Source: Pseudoalteromonas sp. TB64 (GTDB lineage Bacteria; Pseudomonadota; Gammaproteobacteria; Enterobacterales; Alteromonadaceae). Taken from it: 33,592 bases of DNA. The notes under the pieces are model-generated. The model did no database searches, was not told where the DNA came from, and saw nothing but the letters and a program-made list of their open reading frames with translations. Position numbers and translations under genes: made by a program. Of the stretch, positions 1 to 7,653 are shown piece by piece; the first letter of the stretch is position 1; each line of letters begins with the position of its first letter. Location: positions 105,917 through 139,508 of the forward strand of contig NZ_AUTQ01000152.1 in assembly GCF_000498095.1 (NCBI RefSeq). The letters run 5' to 3'.

Positions 1-248
1 GGTACTCCCCACATTTGTACGGCAGCAATTATAGGTGCAATAAAAGCAAATGAAGAGGCTAAAAATATAGGCACTTGACCTTTAGTCACTACCTGAAACA
101 ACAAAGTACCAAACCCTGCTGTAAACAATGCCACACTCGGATCGAGCCCAGTTAATAGCGGGACAAGTACCAACGCACCAAACGCTACAAACAGCATTTG
201 TGCACCAGTTAAAATAGTTTTTATCGAAAAAGTGGCATTATTTTGCAC
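1..248 (-). CDS. uraA: Uracil permease UraA (5' part; runs off the left edge)
   Basis: Inner-membrane uracil:proton symporter of the NCS2 family, partial. The 82 visible residues start at a GTG (246-248) with a GGAG ribosome site about 8 bases upstream. They read as an N-terminal cytoplasmic stretch followed by hydrophobic helices, with the NCS2-typical GAQMLFVAFGALVLVPLLTG and a following LFTAGFGTLLFQ segment. The gene lies 9 bp behind upp on the same strand, the usual salvage operon: the permease imports uracil and Upp traps it as UMP. The remainder of the protein (about 330 residues in the family) lies beyond base 1. The GTG start is inferred from the ribosome site and spacing; an internal ATG is less well placed. 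Confidence 0.85.
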   Translation of the reverse strand, partial: MQNNATFSIKTILTGAQMLFVAFGALVLVPLLTGLDPSVALFTAGFGTLLFQVVTKGQVPIFLASSFAFIAPIIAAVQMWGV

Positions 249-257
249 TGAAAGCTC

Positions 258-887
258 CTAAACTGTTCCAAATATCTTATCGCCTGCATCACCTAAACCA
301 GGCACTATGTAACCTTTTTCGTTTAAGTGGCTGTCTACTGATGCGGTAAATATTTCTACGTCTGGGTGAGCTTCAAGTGTTTTTGCAACGCCCTCTGGTG
401 CCGCTACAAGTATAATTACTTTAATTTCTTTACAGCCTGCTTTTTTAAGCATATCGATAGTGGCAATCATTGAGCCACCCGTTGCAAGCATTGGGTCAAT
501 TACTAGGCTTAAACGCTCGTCAATATTGCCTACTAACTTTTCAAAATATGGGATTGGTTCTAATGTTTCTTCATTACGTTGAAGCCCAACAACACTTACT
601 TTAGCAGCTGGTAATAATTGCATTACGCCGTCCATCATACCAAGGCCTGCACGTAAAATTGGCACTACCGTGATTTTTTTACCTTTAATATGCTGCACAT
701 TTAATTTGTTACCATCCCAGCTGGTAATTTCGTTGTCTTCAAGTGGAAGGTTTTTGGTCGCTTCGTAGGTTAATAATGTGCCTACTTCAGAACACAATTC
801 ACGAAAGCTTTTAGTGCTTATGCCATGCGCGCGCATTAAACCTAATTTATGTTGAACAAGAGGGTGAGAAATAACGTGAATTGCCAT
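258..887 (-). CDS. upp: Uracil phosphoribosyltransferase
   Basis: Cytoplasmic pyrimidine-salvage enzyme that converts uracil and PRPP to UMP and pyrophosphate. The 209-residue length matches the bacterial family (208-209). The PRPP-binding segment [12 protein letters not shown] lies in the middle third, and the C-terminal uracil-binding [12 protein letters not shown] is intact. The N-terminus is also typical ([19 protein letters not shown]). It is first in an operon with uraA, which starts 9 bp after its stop. The 146 bp upstream (888-1033) is AT-rich and presumably holds the promoter. No feature suggests transfer or damage. Confidence 0.97.
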   Translation of the reverse strand: MAIHVISHPLVQHKLGLMRAHGISTKSFRELCSEVGTLLTYEATKNLPLEDNEITSWDGNKLNVQHIKGKKITVVPILRAGLGMMDGVMQLLPAAKVSVVGLQRNEETLEPIPYFEKLVGNIDERLSLVIDPMLATGGSMIATIDMLKKAGCKEIKVIILVAAPEGVAKTLEAHPDVEIFTASVDSHLNEKGYIVPGLGDAGDKIFGTV

Positions 888-1033
888 GATATAAACCTAC
901 TGATACAAGAATTTGCAGTATTTTATATTAAAAAAGGTCATTTGACCTGTAGTTTTAAAGAGATTTTCATACATCGTGCCAAAATGTATTGTTTTGCTTG
1001 ATATTTATGCAAGAGACTAACAAAACTTGTTTA

Positions 1034-1990
1034 TTAAATGTTACTCGCTAACCAGCTATTTACCTGCTTAAGCATATAGCTATTAACTTTATAATGCTCA
1101 GGACTCCAGCCGGCCAAAAATCGATAAAAATCAGCCCAAGCAGCAGACCATAAACCAAGCCAATCATTAGCTATTTTATCTGCAGGTGCTTTTGGGTGAT
1201 AAGTAGTAATAGCCGCTTTTAAATTATCAAAATAATATGCAAGGTATTCATCCGCACATTCATATAATTGTGTATCACTTAAACAACTGGTCATAAAATA
1301 CATTACATCAATTATTCCGCTACCGGCACCTATATACTGAAAGTCGTACCCACGTATTTCACCACACTCACTAGTTGCAAAGTTGGCAAGTTTAGCATCG
1401 CCATGAATAAGCGTTTTATACTCACAATTTTGTAGCTGCTTATCTATTTTAAGCGCAGCGTGTTTAATATCGGACTTTTTATCATCCGCTGCTTTAAGTT
1501 TATTAAACTCATCTGGCCGTGTGCTTAAATGCCAATAATTACCTTGCTGCCATAACCCATCTGCAGGCTTATTTAAGTTAAACGCATGAAAGTGTGCAAG
1601 CCATTTTAATATAGCTTTAACATGTTGCTGCCCTGCTTGAGTAAACCCATGTTTGGTAAAGTCTTTAAACACTAGTGCGTATTCATCATCTTTATTAATA
1701 GCGCTTATACAGTCAATACTTTGCGCATGTGTTGGTAAATGCTGGCTATAAAGCTTATAAAAAGTGTATTCAACGCTATAGGAGTACTGCTTTCTTTTAA
1801 GTGCAACTTCGCTTTGTTTAATTTTAGGATGATTTATATAGCTGGGGATTTTAATCGCCTTAATAACGCATGGCTCATTATCAAGCTGGCACTGCACAAT
1901 ACTGCCACAGCCACTCCAAAGCGATGTTAGCGTATCGCCAATTTCAATTTGCTTAAAATGAGGTAGTAATAAAGGGATATAAAAGGTCAT
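1034..1990 (-). CDS. Phosphotransferase of the aminoglycoside/choline kinase fold (EcKinase-like)
   Basis: A 318-residue soluble protein with the active-site signature of the APH/choline-kinase fold. It has the catalytic loop HGDAKLANF (residues 196-204, catalytic Asp 198, metal ligand Asn 203), then DFQ (216-218) in the place of the kinase DFG. A Lys in CVIKAIKI (about 44) is the likely ATP-binding lysine. The pattern, with Lys in HGDAK and DFQYIGAGSGIIDVMYF, is closest to the ecdysteroid-kinase-like or DUF1679-type branch common in marine bacteria. The natural substrate is unknown, and nothing links it to antibiotic resistance. It is a stand-alone gene with no operon partners; about 150 bp separate its stop from upp. 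Confidence 0.75.
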   Translation of the reverse strand: MTFYIPLLLPHFKQIEIGDTLTSLWSGCGSIVQCQLDNEPCVIKAIKIPSYINHPKIKQSEVALKRKQYSYSVEYTFYKLYSQHLPTHAQSIDCISAINKDDEYALVFKDFTKHGFTQAGQQHVKAILKWLAHFHAFNLNKPADGLWQQGNYWHLSTRPDEFNKLKAADDKKSDIKHAALKIDKQLQNCEYKTLIHGDAKLANFATSECGEIRGYDFQYIGAGSGIIDVMYFMTSCLSDTQLYECADEYLAYYFDNLKAAITTYHPKAPADKIANDWLGLWSAAWADFYRFLAGWSPEHYKVNSYMLKQVNSWLASNI

Positions 1991-2556
1991 TGTTAACAGT
2001 TCTACTATTTATTTTAGTAATATTAATTTAAAACAAGGTCATTATTTGCTTAATGCAAAACGAATATACATTAGCAATAAAAGTAAAAATAGTGCATTGT
2101 CAATTTAACTAATTTTTAATGGATGACCAAAATCACTGCCCCACTGCACTTATCTTCAACTCAGCCTCGTCTATGTTCGTAAGACTTACCTGTAAAGTGG
2201 TCTTCACCACACAGAAAAGCACGACGCACGCAACGTGAAATTCAGTGAAATACAGTGATAATATTTTGTATCAACCAAACTTACTTGACGATTTCTTACT
2301 ACAGCCACGAGTCACCTGCTTGTTTAATGTACTAGCTAAAATTTAGTCATTAACTTAAAAAAGCGGAAGTTTAGGTTGGATGTCTGGTTTATTTGAGTTT
2401 ATTTAGAACCGATAGGAAAGATGCAAAGCTGATGTTAGTAAAGCCAAATTAGTTCACAAAGAGGATTAAGAAGCGCTTCGCTTTTAGAGGGTTAGAGCAG
2501 CTTTTAATAGGCAGAATTAGTGCATTTAAAGTCAGATGTATCAAATTAAGGTTTGG
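1991..2556. other. Gene-free interval, 566 bp
   Basis: No open frame with coding character on either strand. The first 100 bp presumably hold the promoter of the kinase-like gene. A short perfect stem (GTGGT, loop CTTC, ACCAC) lies at 2197-2210 and a 10-bp palindrome (GAAGCGCTTC) at about 2472-2481. Neither has a T tract or other sign of a terminator on the expected strand. I see no insertion sequence or RNA gene. Confidence 0.5.
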
Positions 2557-2895
2557 TCACTTTAACTTTTTTAAAAGTAGTCCTAATAGAGCCAAAACAA
2601 ACACCATAGATGCTGAAATATAACCATGATAAAAATACGAATTGCCCTGCTCAAAATAAACTGCTTCTCTAAAGGTAGGATCAGCGTACATATCATAAAA
2701 ACCATAAGCGAGACATGCAGAAATAAGTGCAGCAAATAGAGGAGCCAAATTAAACCGTAATGAAGCAATAAGCACTAACATACCAAGCGCAATGCTTAGT
2801 AGCCACATATTCGAAATACTCGGTACTTTATCAGATACCTCTGCATAACTTACCGAAGGTAATGAAACTAACAACAAACCAACTATTTTTTTCAT
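2557..2895 (-). CDS. Small predicted inner-membrane protein
   Basis: A 112-residue protein I do not recognise. An N-terminal hydrophobic leader with an AxA-like cleavage site (VSYA, residue 19) is followed by a short outside segment. Three hydrophobic stretches come next: residues ~30-47 (WLLSIALGMLVLIAS), ~50-70 (LAPLFAALISACLAYGF) and ~93-108 (SASMVFVLALLGLLL), ending in KKLK. It is therefore membrane-embedded with a short basic cytoplasmic tail. No catalytic motif is visible. The neighbours are unrelated small genes, so context gives no function. It lies outside the transposon, in host chromosome. Confidence 0.6.
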   Translation of the reverse strand: MKKIVGLLLVSLPSVSYAEVSDKVPSISNMWLLSIALGMLVLIASLRFNLAPLFAALISACLAYGFYDMYADPTFREAVYFEQGNSYFYHGYISASMVFVLALLGLLLKKLK

Positions 2896-3061
2896 TCAGT
2901 AACTTCCACTAAAATTTTAACTTTACTTGAAGTTATATAATCTAAAATTTTATCTGTCATTGTACTACCCATAACACCGCCACCGATACAGTCGCAACTA
3001 ACTAGACAGTCACTCTAATTGTGATGGGTGGTGTGGGGGTTAGAGACCTCCAGCAACCCGA

Positions 3062-3307
3062 TTAGGTGACTTTATATTTTAGTAACTGCTCATAACAATC
3101 TAGCACCTTATCCATGCCGCTGTCTTTATCGTAATTTTCGCTGGTTACGACATCATAATAAACCCTATAGAGCGGACCATTAATTCCATCAATAGTATTT
3201 ATAAAATATGGGTTTCCTGATCCGATATCGCATATTGCAACTGGGATATACCCATCTTTCTTTGCAAAGGCGCCAGGGTAACAGTCGTTAAGTTCTTCAT
3301 TGATCAT
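3062..3307 (-). CDS. Hypothetical protein, resembles the C-terminal half of a SMI1/KNR4 (SUKH) domain
   Basis: 81 residues. The stretch GYIPVAICDIGSGNPYFINT followed by GPLYRVYYD resembles the core of SUKH immunity-type domains, in which a Gly-Asn/Asp-Pro-[YF] turn precedes an aspartate-ending strand. Full SUKH domains are about 130-150 residues, so either this is an N-terminally shortened member or the similarity is only to the core. Nothing upstream in the same frame extends it. SUKH proteins are often immunity proteins to contact-dependent toxins, but no toxin gene is adjacent. The family call is from memory of the pattern and is tentative. Confidence 0.5.
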   Translation of the reverse strand: MINEELNDCYPGAFAKKDGYIPVAICDIGSGNPYFINTIDGINGPLYRVYYDVVTSENYDKDSGMDKVLDCYEQLLKYKVT

Positions 3308-3403
3308 TCTTTAGGTTGAGCTGAGGTACGAAGCCCAATAGATTGTTTTAGATATGAAAGGGTTGGGCTGCTTATCGTTAGACCAACCTATCTAGCGAAT
3401 ACA

Positions 3404-3430
3404 AGACACACCCAAAAGGTGGGGGTGTCT
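3404..3430 (+). terminator. Hairpin with T tract between the 81-aa gene and the LysM gene
   Basis: The arms GACACACCC and GGGGGTGTC (one mismatch) enclose a short AAAAGGT-type loop and are followed on the plus strand by TCTTTT. The minus strand gives a poorer T run. It lies downstream of the minus-strand LysM gene, so it may serve that gene imperfectly, or it may be a relic. Confidence 0.5.
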
Positions 3431-3463
3431 TTTAAAATTCTATAAATAAATACTGAGTTAAAA

Positions 3464-3892
3464 TTATAGAATTATCAATACCTGTCCAATACGTATGTTG
3501 TTTACATGCTTAATCTGATTCAATTTTGCAAGCTTCTTCACACTAATTCCAGTTTTTGCAGAAATAAGTGACAAATTATCACCAGAACGAACAGTATAAA
3601 ATTTTTGTTTAGTCTTAGTAGGCTGTTTTACCACTGTCTTTGTAACGACAACCTTCTTGGTTGGGGTACTTTTAACAACAACTTTCTTGTTATTATTCTT
3701 AACGTTCTTAGTAACAACTACTGTTTTCGTATTATTCTTACTAACGTTTTTATTTACCTTCTTGGTATAGGTAACTTCATTTTGTTGTTTATGGTTATCA
3801 GATCCGCTGTTGTTATCCGCTGATGCCACGCCTGCAAAAGTTAAAGCCAAAACCGAAAGAGCTGTTACTAAAGTTAATTTTACGTTTTTCAT
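3464..3892 (-). CDS. Secreted LysM-domain protein with a Lys/Thr/Val/Asn-rich linker
   Basis: 142 residues in three parts. The first is a signal peptide (1-25, ending GVASA before DNN). The second is a low-complexity linker (about 26-96) built from repeats of Lys, Asn, Thr and Val such as TKTVVVTKNVKNNNKKVVV. The third is a single LysM domain (97-141: FYTVRSGDNLSLISAKTG, then LNQIKHVNNIRIGQVLII). LysM binds peptidoglycan N-acetylglucosamine, and the strongly basic linker suggests contact with the wall or acidic polymers, so the protein probably sits in the periplasm on the murein. No enzymatic domain is present. An AAGGG ribosome site precedes the ATG by about 8 bases. Confidence 0.85.
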   Translation of the reverse strand: MKNVKLTLVTALSVLALTFAGVASADNNSGSDNHKQQNEVTYTKKVNKNVSKNNTKTVVVTKNVKNNNKKVVVKSTPTKKVVVTKTVVKQPTKTKQKFYTVRSGDNLSLISAKTGISVKKLAKLNQIKHVNNIRIGQVLIIL

Positions 3893-4440
3893 TTTATTTA
3901 CCCTTGATTAAATTTATTGGTTTAAATTCGTTTGTTGCTTTTGTTCAAACGTTGAAAGTATTTTACATTAGATAAATGCAAACTTGGGTAGAGAAGAAGT
4001 AAAAAATAATTGGGTCAATGCATGGACTCCTTCTAAATAGAAACATAACGAGCCTGTAGATTAACCCGTATTTTTATTTTTTTATTGATACATAAACCAT
4101 AGCTGAGTTCCTATTTTGGTTCAATCTATTACTGTACTTTTACGCAATATATAGAAAAGCGTTTAGTATTGTTTTAATTGGCGTTTTGGAAGCTATTACT
4201 GGTATTTGAGTGGCTTTAATTTAGGTTAAAAGGGCTTACCTTCTTAATTTATCGTGTTTTCAGCTTTTCTATATTATGGCAAGGCAATACTGTTACCGTA
4301 CAATAAAGGCATTCACTTTCACCAGACCGCGTAAGGTCAATTTATTCATGCCATTATTGTACCACTACAGATCCCTGAATTTAAATTACACATAGAGACG
4401 ACTGCATAATTGACATTCTAATTTCTACTTTAAAAACACA
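3893..4440. other. Gene-free interval, 548 bp, upstream of the LysM gene
   Basis: AT-rich, no convincing frame on either strand. The part next to 3892 should hold the LysM-gene promoter. The rest, up to the terminator at 4441, is the normal chromosomal sequence that once lay downstream of fadE. No repeats shared with the transposon ends are seen here. Confidence 0.5.
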
Positions 4441-4478
4441 TAAAAAAGCCCCGCTTATTTTTACACAAGCGGGGCTCC
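4441..4478 (-). terminator. Strong intrinsic terminator, probably the original fadE terminator now stranded
   Basis: A perfect 10-bp stem (AGCCCCGCTT 4447-4456 and AAGCGGGGCT 4467-4476) with a 10-base loop. On the minus strand it is followed by TTTTTT. No gene precedes it on the minus strand until the transposon. If the 26.9-kb element and one CCGAT copy are removed, it falls about 70 bp behind the fadE stop codon, where a terminator is expected. Confidence 0.85.
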
Positions 4479-4508
4479 ACACTAATTTTTTAATCAACAA
4501 TAAAAGCG

Positions 4509-4513
4509 CCGAT
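4509..4513. repeat. Target-site duplication, left copy (CCGAT)
   Basis: The five bases immediately outside the left terminal TGTCAG are CCGAT. The same five bases follow the right terminus at 31438. A 5-bp duplication is the Tn7-family standard. Confidence 0.95.
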
Positions 4514-4539
4514 TGTCAGTTTTGAATTAAGTTTGTGAT
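4514..4539 (+). repeat. Left terminal inverted repeat of the Tn7-like element
   Basis: Begins TGTCAGTTTTG and runs into the first 15-bp TnsB-type motif. Compared with the right end it matches at 23 of 26 positions (differences at positions 8, 10 and 25). TGT...ACA termini are characteristic of Tn7-like elements. Confidence 0.95.
4525..4539 (+). promoter_or_regulatory. Putative TnsB-binding site L1
   Basis: AATTAAGTTTGTGAT, identical to the innermost right-end copy (31374-31388, opposite strand). Binding by TnsB is inferred from position and repetition. Confidence 0.8.
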
Positions 4540-4581
4540 TTTAGTCACCGACACGACTGTAATTAATACTAAGGGGATATT

Positions 4582-4596
4582 AATAAAGTTTGTGAT
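4582..4596 (+). promoter_or_regulatory. Putative TnsB-binding site L2
   Basis: AATAAAGTTTGTGAT, 57 bp inside L1 and identical to the middle right-end copy (31392-31406, opposite strand). Confidence 0.8.
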
Positions 4597-4634
4597 ATTA
4601 ACCAATTATAATCAATAAGACTCAGCCTAATATT

Positions 4635-4649
4635 AATTAAGATTGTGAT
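4635..4649 (+). promoter_or_regulatory. Putative TnsB-binding site L3
   Basis: AATTAAGATTGTGAT, 53 bp inside L2, one base different from L1. The three spaced sites match the architecture of a Tn7 left end. Confidence 0.75.
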
Positions 4650-4878
4650 GATAAATTGACAGCTTTAAATTTAGAATATATTAAAAACCGCTTAGATTAG
4701 ATAGGTTGCTTTTATGTTATTAGTTATTTTATATTGTTAATCACGTTACATCTAATGAATAGAAAATACAAGTGCATTTTTCCTAGTCAAAAATTTACAT
4801 GAATGAGATTACTGGTAGATGAAGTCGTTGCTCAAGTGTAGTTTATGAGCTAGATTTAGATATAAACAAATAATATGA

Positions 4879-5283
4879 ATGTGGGTTTTAATGGCTGATT
4901 TAACAAATGAAATTTCTGAAGTATCCGGTGATAAAATAAGTGCTATTGCAATCAAAACATTTTTTAACATCATGGATGAATGGGAAGTCCCAGCGGCCAA
5001 TCAAGCGAACTTACTTGGATTAAAAGAGGCTGAAAGCCTAGATAATTTCAAAATAAGCACTCCGGTAACTCTTACTGATGAAATCTTAAAACGTATTTCT
5101 TATATCCTAGGTATATACAAAGGTTTGGGTAATTTATTACCGACAAGAACACAAAGTAATAAATGGATTAAAAAACCTAATGTAAATTTCGGTAGTCTCT
5201 CTGCTCTTGATTATATGTCACAGGGCGAAGTCTTTAATTTACGAGAAGTTAGGGAGTATATCGATGCGCAAATAAACAATTAG
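4879..5283 (+). CDS. ParS/MbcA/Xre-type antitoxin-like protein (DUF2384-like), no toxin partner
   Basis: 134 residues. The C-terminal half reads like the Xre/MbcA/ParS toxin-binding domain: a helical ILGIYKGLGNLLPT segment, then NKWIKKPNVNFGSLSALDYMSQGE, where the W-x-x-xPN-x-x-FxGxSALD pattern is the hallmark. The N-terminal half is a helical region with weak resemblance to the HTH part. Family members usually pair with a RES-domain toxin. None is present on either side, so this is an orphan that may act as a DNA-binding or regulatory factor. It sits inside the left end and is convergent with tnsD, with only 7 bp between stops. The ATG at 4891 (giving MADLTNE) is an equally good or better start, since a GGG lies just upstream. 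Some Tn7-type elements carry accessory genes in this position. Confidence 0.65.
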   Translation: MWVLMADLTNEISEVSGDKISAIAIKTFFNIMDEWEVPAANQANLLGLKEAESLDNFKISTPVTLTDEILKRISYILGIYKGLGNLLPTRTQSNKWIKKPNVNFGSLSALDYMSQGEVFNLREVREYIDAQINN

Positions 5284-5290
5284 AGTAATT

Positions 5291-6694
5291 TTAATATCTT
5301 ATAGATGCAGGTACGTGCCCATACAACCATTCTGTATCATAATTGTACAACCAGTGGTATGTAGATGTAATCGCAAGCTGTATTTTTCTTCTGGTCTTCG
5401 CTTCATTATGAGCTAAATAGTGTAATAATTTTTCTCTTTCAATTTTACGTTTTTTGTAGTGACGCCTTTTAACCCTGAGCTCAACGATATCTGGATGTAA
5501 TTTTAAAATCTTTTCAATAGTACCCTCATGACGTTCAAATTCCATCGCTATATTTTTAGTTGAATATCCGGCTAATAGCTTGAAAATAATCGTCTTACGC
5601 TCTGCTTGTAGCATAAAGTGCTTTTTGGCTTTTATATTTAGGCCACTTTTTTTAGCTATTTTACGGATATAATTTATAGACATCGTGGTCGTTTCGGCAA
5701 TTTCATGGAGTGTGTACTTTTTCTCAATCAACTCAATAATCATTTCAGATCCACCCAATGATTGAGTAAAAGCTAAGTTAGCGCTAGAAGCTAATACGAA
5801 ATCATCATAGTTCCTATCAAAGCTACGTATTTGATGGACACTTTTAAATAGATACACCATTATCAATAAATGCTTTATGGGTGTAAACGTACTATCAGAG
5901 CGATAAAAAATGGCCTCTGGAAATACCTCACTCTGTTTTGCAGAGAACACATCTGAAATCTCATCAATATTAAAAAGTGGTTCCCAGTATTGGATTAATT
6001 GCTCTCGCAATAGCGTCATCCGAACCGACCCCTTTCGCGTTACCATACCTCTATATCTCAGTGCGATTATATATAACGCTTTAAGACTATGCTGAAATGA
6101 AAATGGGGTATCATAAAGGTAGTTAATAAACTGCGTTAATTTAACGGCTTTATCACTTGCTAATACGTGCTGGCATCTAGACCAATTAGGCCAGTTTTCA
6201 AATGCGTATTTCGTTGCTAGTTGCTTCTCCAGTATACACTTATGTCTGAGGCATACATGAGCACCCGGTAATTGATGACGTATATGCCAATACGCAACAC
6301 CAACCTCAGATTCATCATCTCGGGCACATTGCGGACAAAAATAGAGCACTTTCTTTTCATAGTTCTTAGTGGCTGTGAGCGACTGACAAGTGAACACCTT
6401 TTTCGATTCTGACTTGAGTAATCCTGACATCACAGACTTATATTTAGAGGGTGATAAAAATACTCTACAAGCAGGTAAAATCGTATGTTCACGAATTATA
6501 TACTCAATATCGACCCCACTTAATTCGCTAAGTTTTGGTAGAAAAGATGGAAAGTCAGAAAAATATAATAGTGAGCAAGATCCAAAAAGGTGGTCGAGAC
6601 TATGCATTTTATTAGTTTTACATTGCAATACGGCTAAGCGCTGAATCAAACTAAATACAGTTTCACCGTCTAACCAAGTAGGACATGTCTCCAT
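5291..6694 (-). CDS. tnsD: TnsD/TniQ-family target-selection protein (long form)
   Basis: 467 residues, about the length of Tn7 TnsD. It has the N-terminal TniQ zinc motif: CPQC at 120-123, then C148-x2-H151 (VCLRHKCIL), separated by the family's YWHIRHQLPG. The C-terminal half is highly basic with HTH-like helices (EIAETTTMSINYIRKIAKKSGL and a second TKNIAMEFERHEGTIEKIL), as expected for reading a specific attachment sequence. By analogy with TnsD of Tn7 it should bind the chromosomal target, here probably the 3' end of fadE, and recruit TnsC. It is the last gene of the tns operon, starting 2 bp after the tniQ stop. The assignment to the fadE site is inference from insertion position. Confidence 0.85.
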   Translation of the reverse strand: METCPTWLDGETVFSLIQRLAVLQCKTNKMHSLDHLFGSCSLLYFSDFPSFLPKLSELSGVDIEYIIREHTILPACRVFLSPSKYKSVMSGLLKSESKKVFTCQSLTATKNYEKKVLYFCPQCARDDESEVGVAYWHIRHQLPGAHVCLRHKCILEKQLATKYAFENWPNWSRCQHVLASDKAVKLTQFINYLYDTPFSFQHSLKALYIIALRYRGMVTRKGSVRMTLLREQLIQYWEPLFNIDEISDVFSAKQSEVFPEAIFYRSDSTFTPIKHLLIMVYLFKSVHQIRSFDRNYDDFVLASSANLAFTQSLGGSEMIIELIEKKYTLHEIAETTTMSINYIRKIAKKSGLNIKAKKHFMLQAERKTIIFKLLAGYSTKNIAMEFERHEGTIEKILKLHPDIVELRVKRRHYKKRKIEREKLLHYLAHNEAKTRRKIQLAITSTYHWLYNYDTEWLYGHVPASIRY

Positions 6695-6696
6695 TG

Positions 6697-7653
6697 TTAT
6701 TTACCCCATTTCTTAAACGATCCGAAAAGCTCATTTCGCTCTTCAATACTCAGAAAAACCCAACCTAAAAGTGCATATATTACAGGTGAGTAGCATGTAG
6801 ATTTATTTAAAATACACCCAAGAGTTAGCTCCTTATAATATTTAACTGCATCATAAGTAACTTTTTTGAAAGTAAATAATTTATAGGCTCCAGTTTCGTT
6901 GTATTCACTCACTAAATGCTTTTGTGCTTCGTTTCGTCGTGTGCTTAATCTACTCTTCGGAGTAAAATTATCATTAGTATTAATGATCTGATTAACACAA
7001 TCAATTAAAGCTAACTTATCAACATATATTCCTTTATTTGATAAATGGTGAAGCTCTTCTAACCACGTTTCAAACGGTGTAAGTATATTTATTTTCACTG
7101 ATGGGGGTAATAAAGTATTACAAACGATACATCGTTCTAAAGATTTAAATGCTTTAAGTTGCTTATATTCAGGTGTTTTAATATTGCAAAATTTACAGCA
7201 AGAATTCAGAATCAATTTATGACGCGGACAACGAATTAACCGAGGGTCCTGATGGCTATTTCTCCAGAAAGAATACCCATAATCTGAAATATCATTTCTC
7301 GCGCACATTTTACACCAACGCAATTGAAGATCAGTTACATGAAGTATTTGGCTGTCTTTTTTTATGCTGTCACAAAACTCTATCGCCTTATCTAGCACTG
7401 CTCCATAAAAGTTAAAGTGACCAAATTGTGTTGTCCTTAATAGAAACCAATTAAGGTCCAAGCCGGAGGGCAGTTCCCATACTAGTTTTTTAATAAATGA
7501 AACCTTCAAGTACTTACTCAAGCTTCTATTTTTATTGAATTTACTTTCTTTAAAAAGAGGGAAACTATTATGTACCCCCTCCCATCTCAAAATAACACTC
7601 ATGTAATGCTCGTCAGGGTGAATTACGGGTATGTATTGTGACTTGGGTAGCAT
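6697..7653 (-). CDS. tniQ: TniQ-family protein (short form)
   Basis: 318 residues with two zinc-ribbon pairs. The first is C114-x2-C117 with C142-x2-H145 (RCPRHKLIL), and the second is C153-x2-C156 with C175-x2-C178. The linking YSFWRNSHQDP is the TniQ signature seen also in the neighbouring long form. It lacks the long basic C-terminal half of TnsD, which suggests a protein-protein or adaptor role, or a different target class such as mobile plasmids. Its ATG overlaps the tnsC stop by one base (TAATG) and tnsD follows after 2 bp, so all are translationally coupled. It is not a fragment of the next gene, because each carries its own complete zinc motif. Confidence 0.82.
   Translation of the reverse strand: MLPKSQYIPVIHPDEHYMSVILRWEGVHNSFPLFKESKFNKNRSLSKYLKVSFIKKLVWELPSGLDLNWFLLRTTQFGHFNFYGAVLDKAIEFCDSIKKDSQILHVTDLQLRWCKMCARNDISDYGYSFWRNSHQDPRLIRCPRHKLILNSCCKFCNIKTPEYKQLKAFKSLERCIVCNTLLPPSVKINILTPFETWLEELHHLSNKGIYVDKLALIDCVNQIINTNDNFTPKSRLSTRRNEAQKHLVSEYNETGAYKLFTFKKVTYDAVKYYKELTLGCILNKSTCYSPVIYALLGWVFLSIEERNELFGSFKKWGK

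Noticed and set aside
1034-1990. Aminoglycoside-resistance kinase
   Set aside because: It has the shared kinase fold motifs, but the HGDAK/DFQ variant and the lack of any resistance context favour a housekeeping small-molecule kinase.
2197-2481. Short hairpins and a GAAGCGCTTC palindrome as terminators or RNA elements
   Set aside because: Stems are only 5 bp, there are no T tracts, and no gene placement makes sense of them.
3605-3823. Plus-strand frame opposite the LysM gene
   Set aside because: It mirrors the low-complexity linker of the real gene on the other strand and has no ribosome site or domain.
5291-7653. One tnsD gene split by a frameshift
   Set aside because: Each of the two frames has its own start, its own complete TniQ zinc motif (C114/C117/C142/H145 and C120/C123/C148/H151) and a normal 2-bp junction, so they are two genes.
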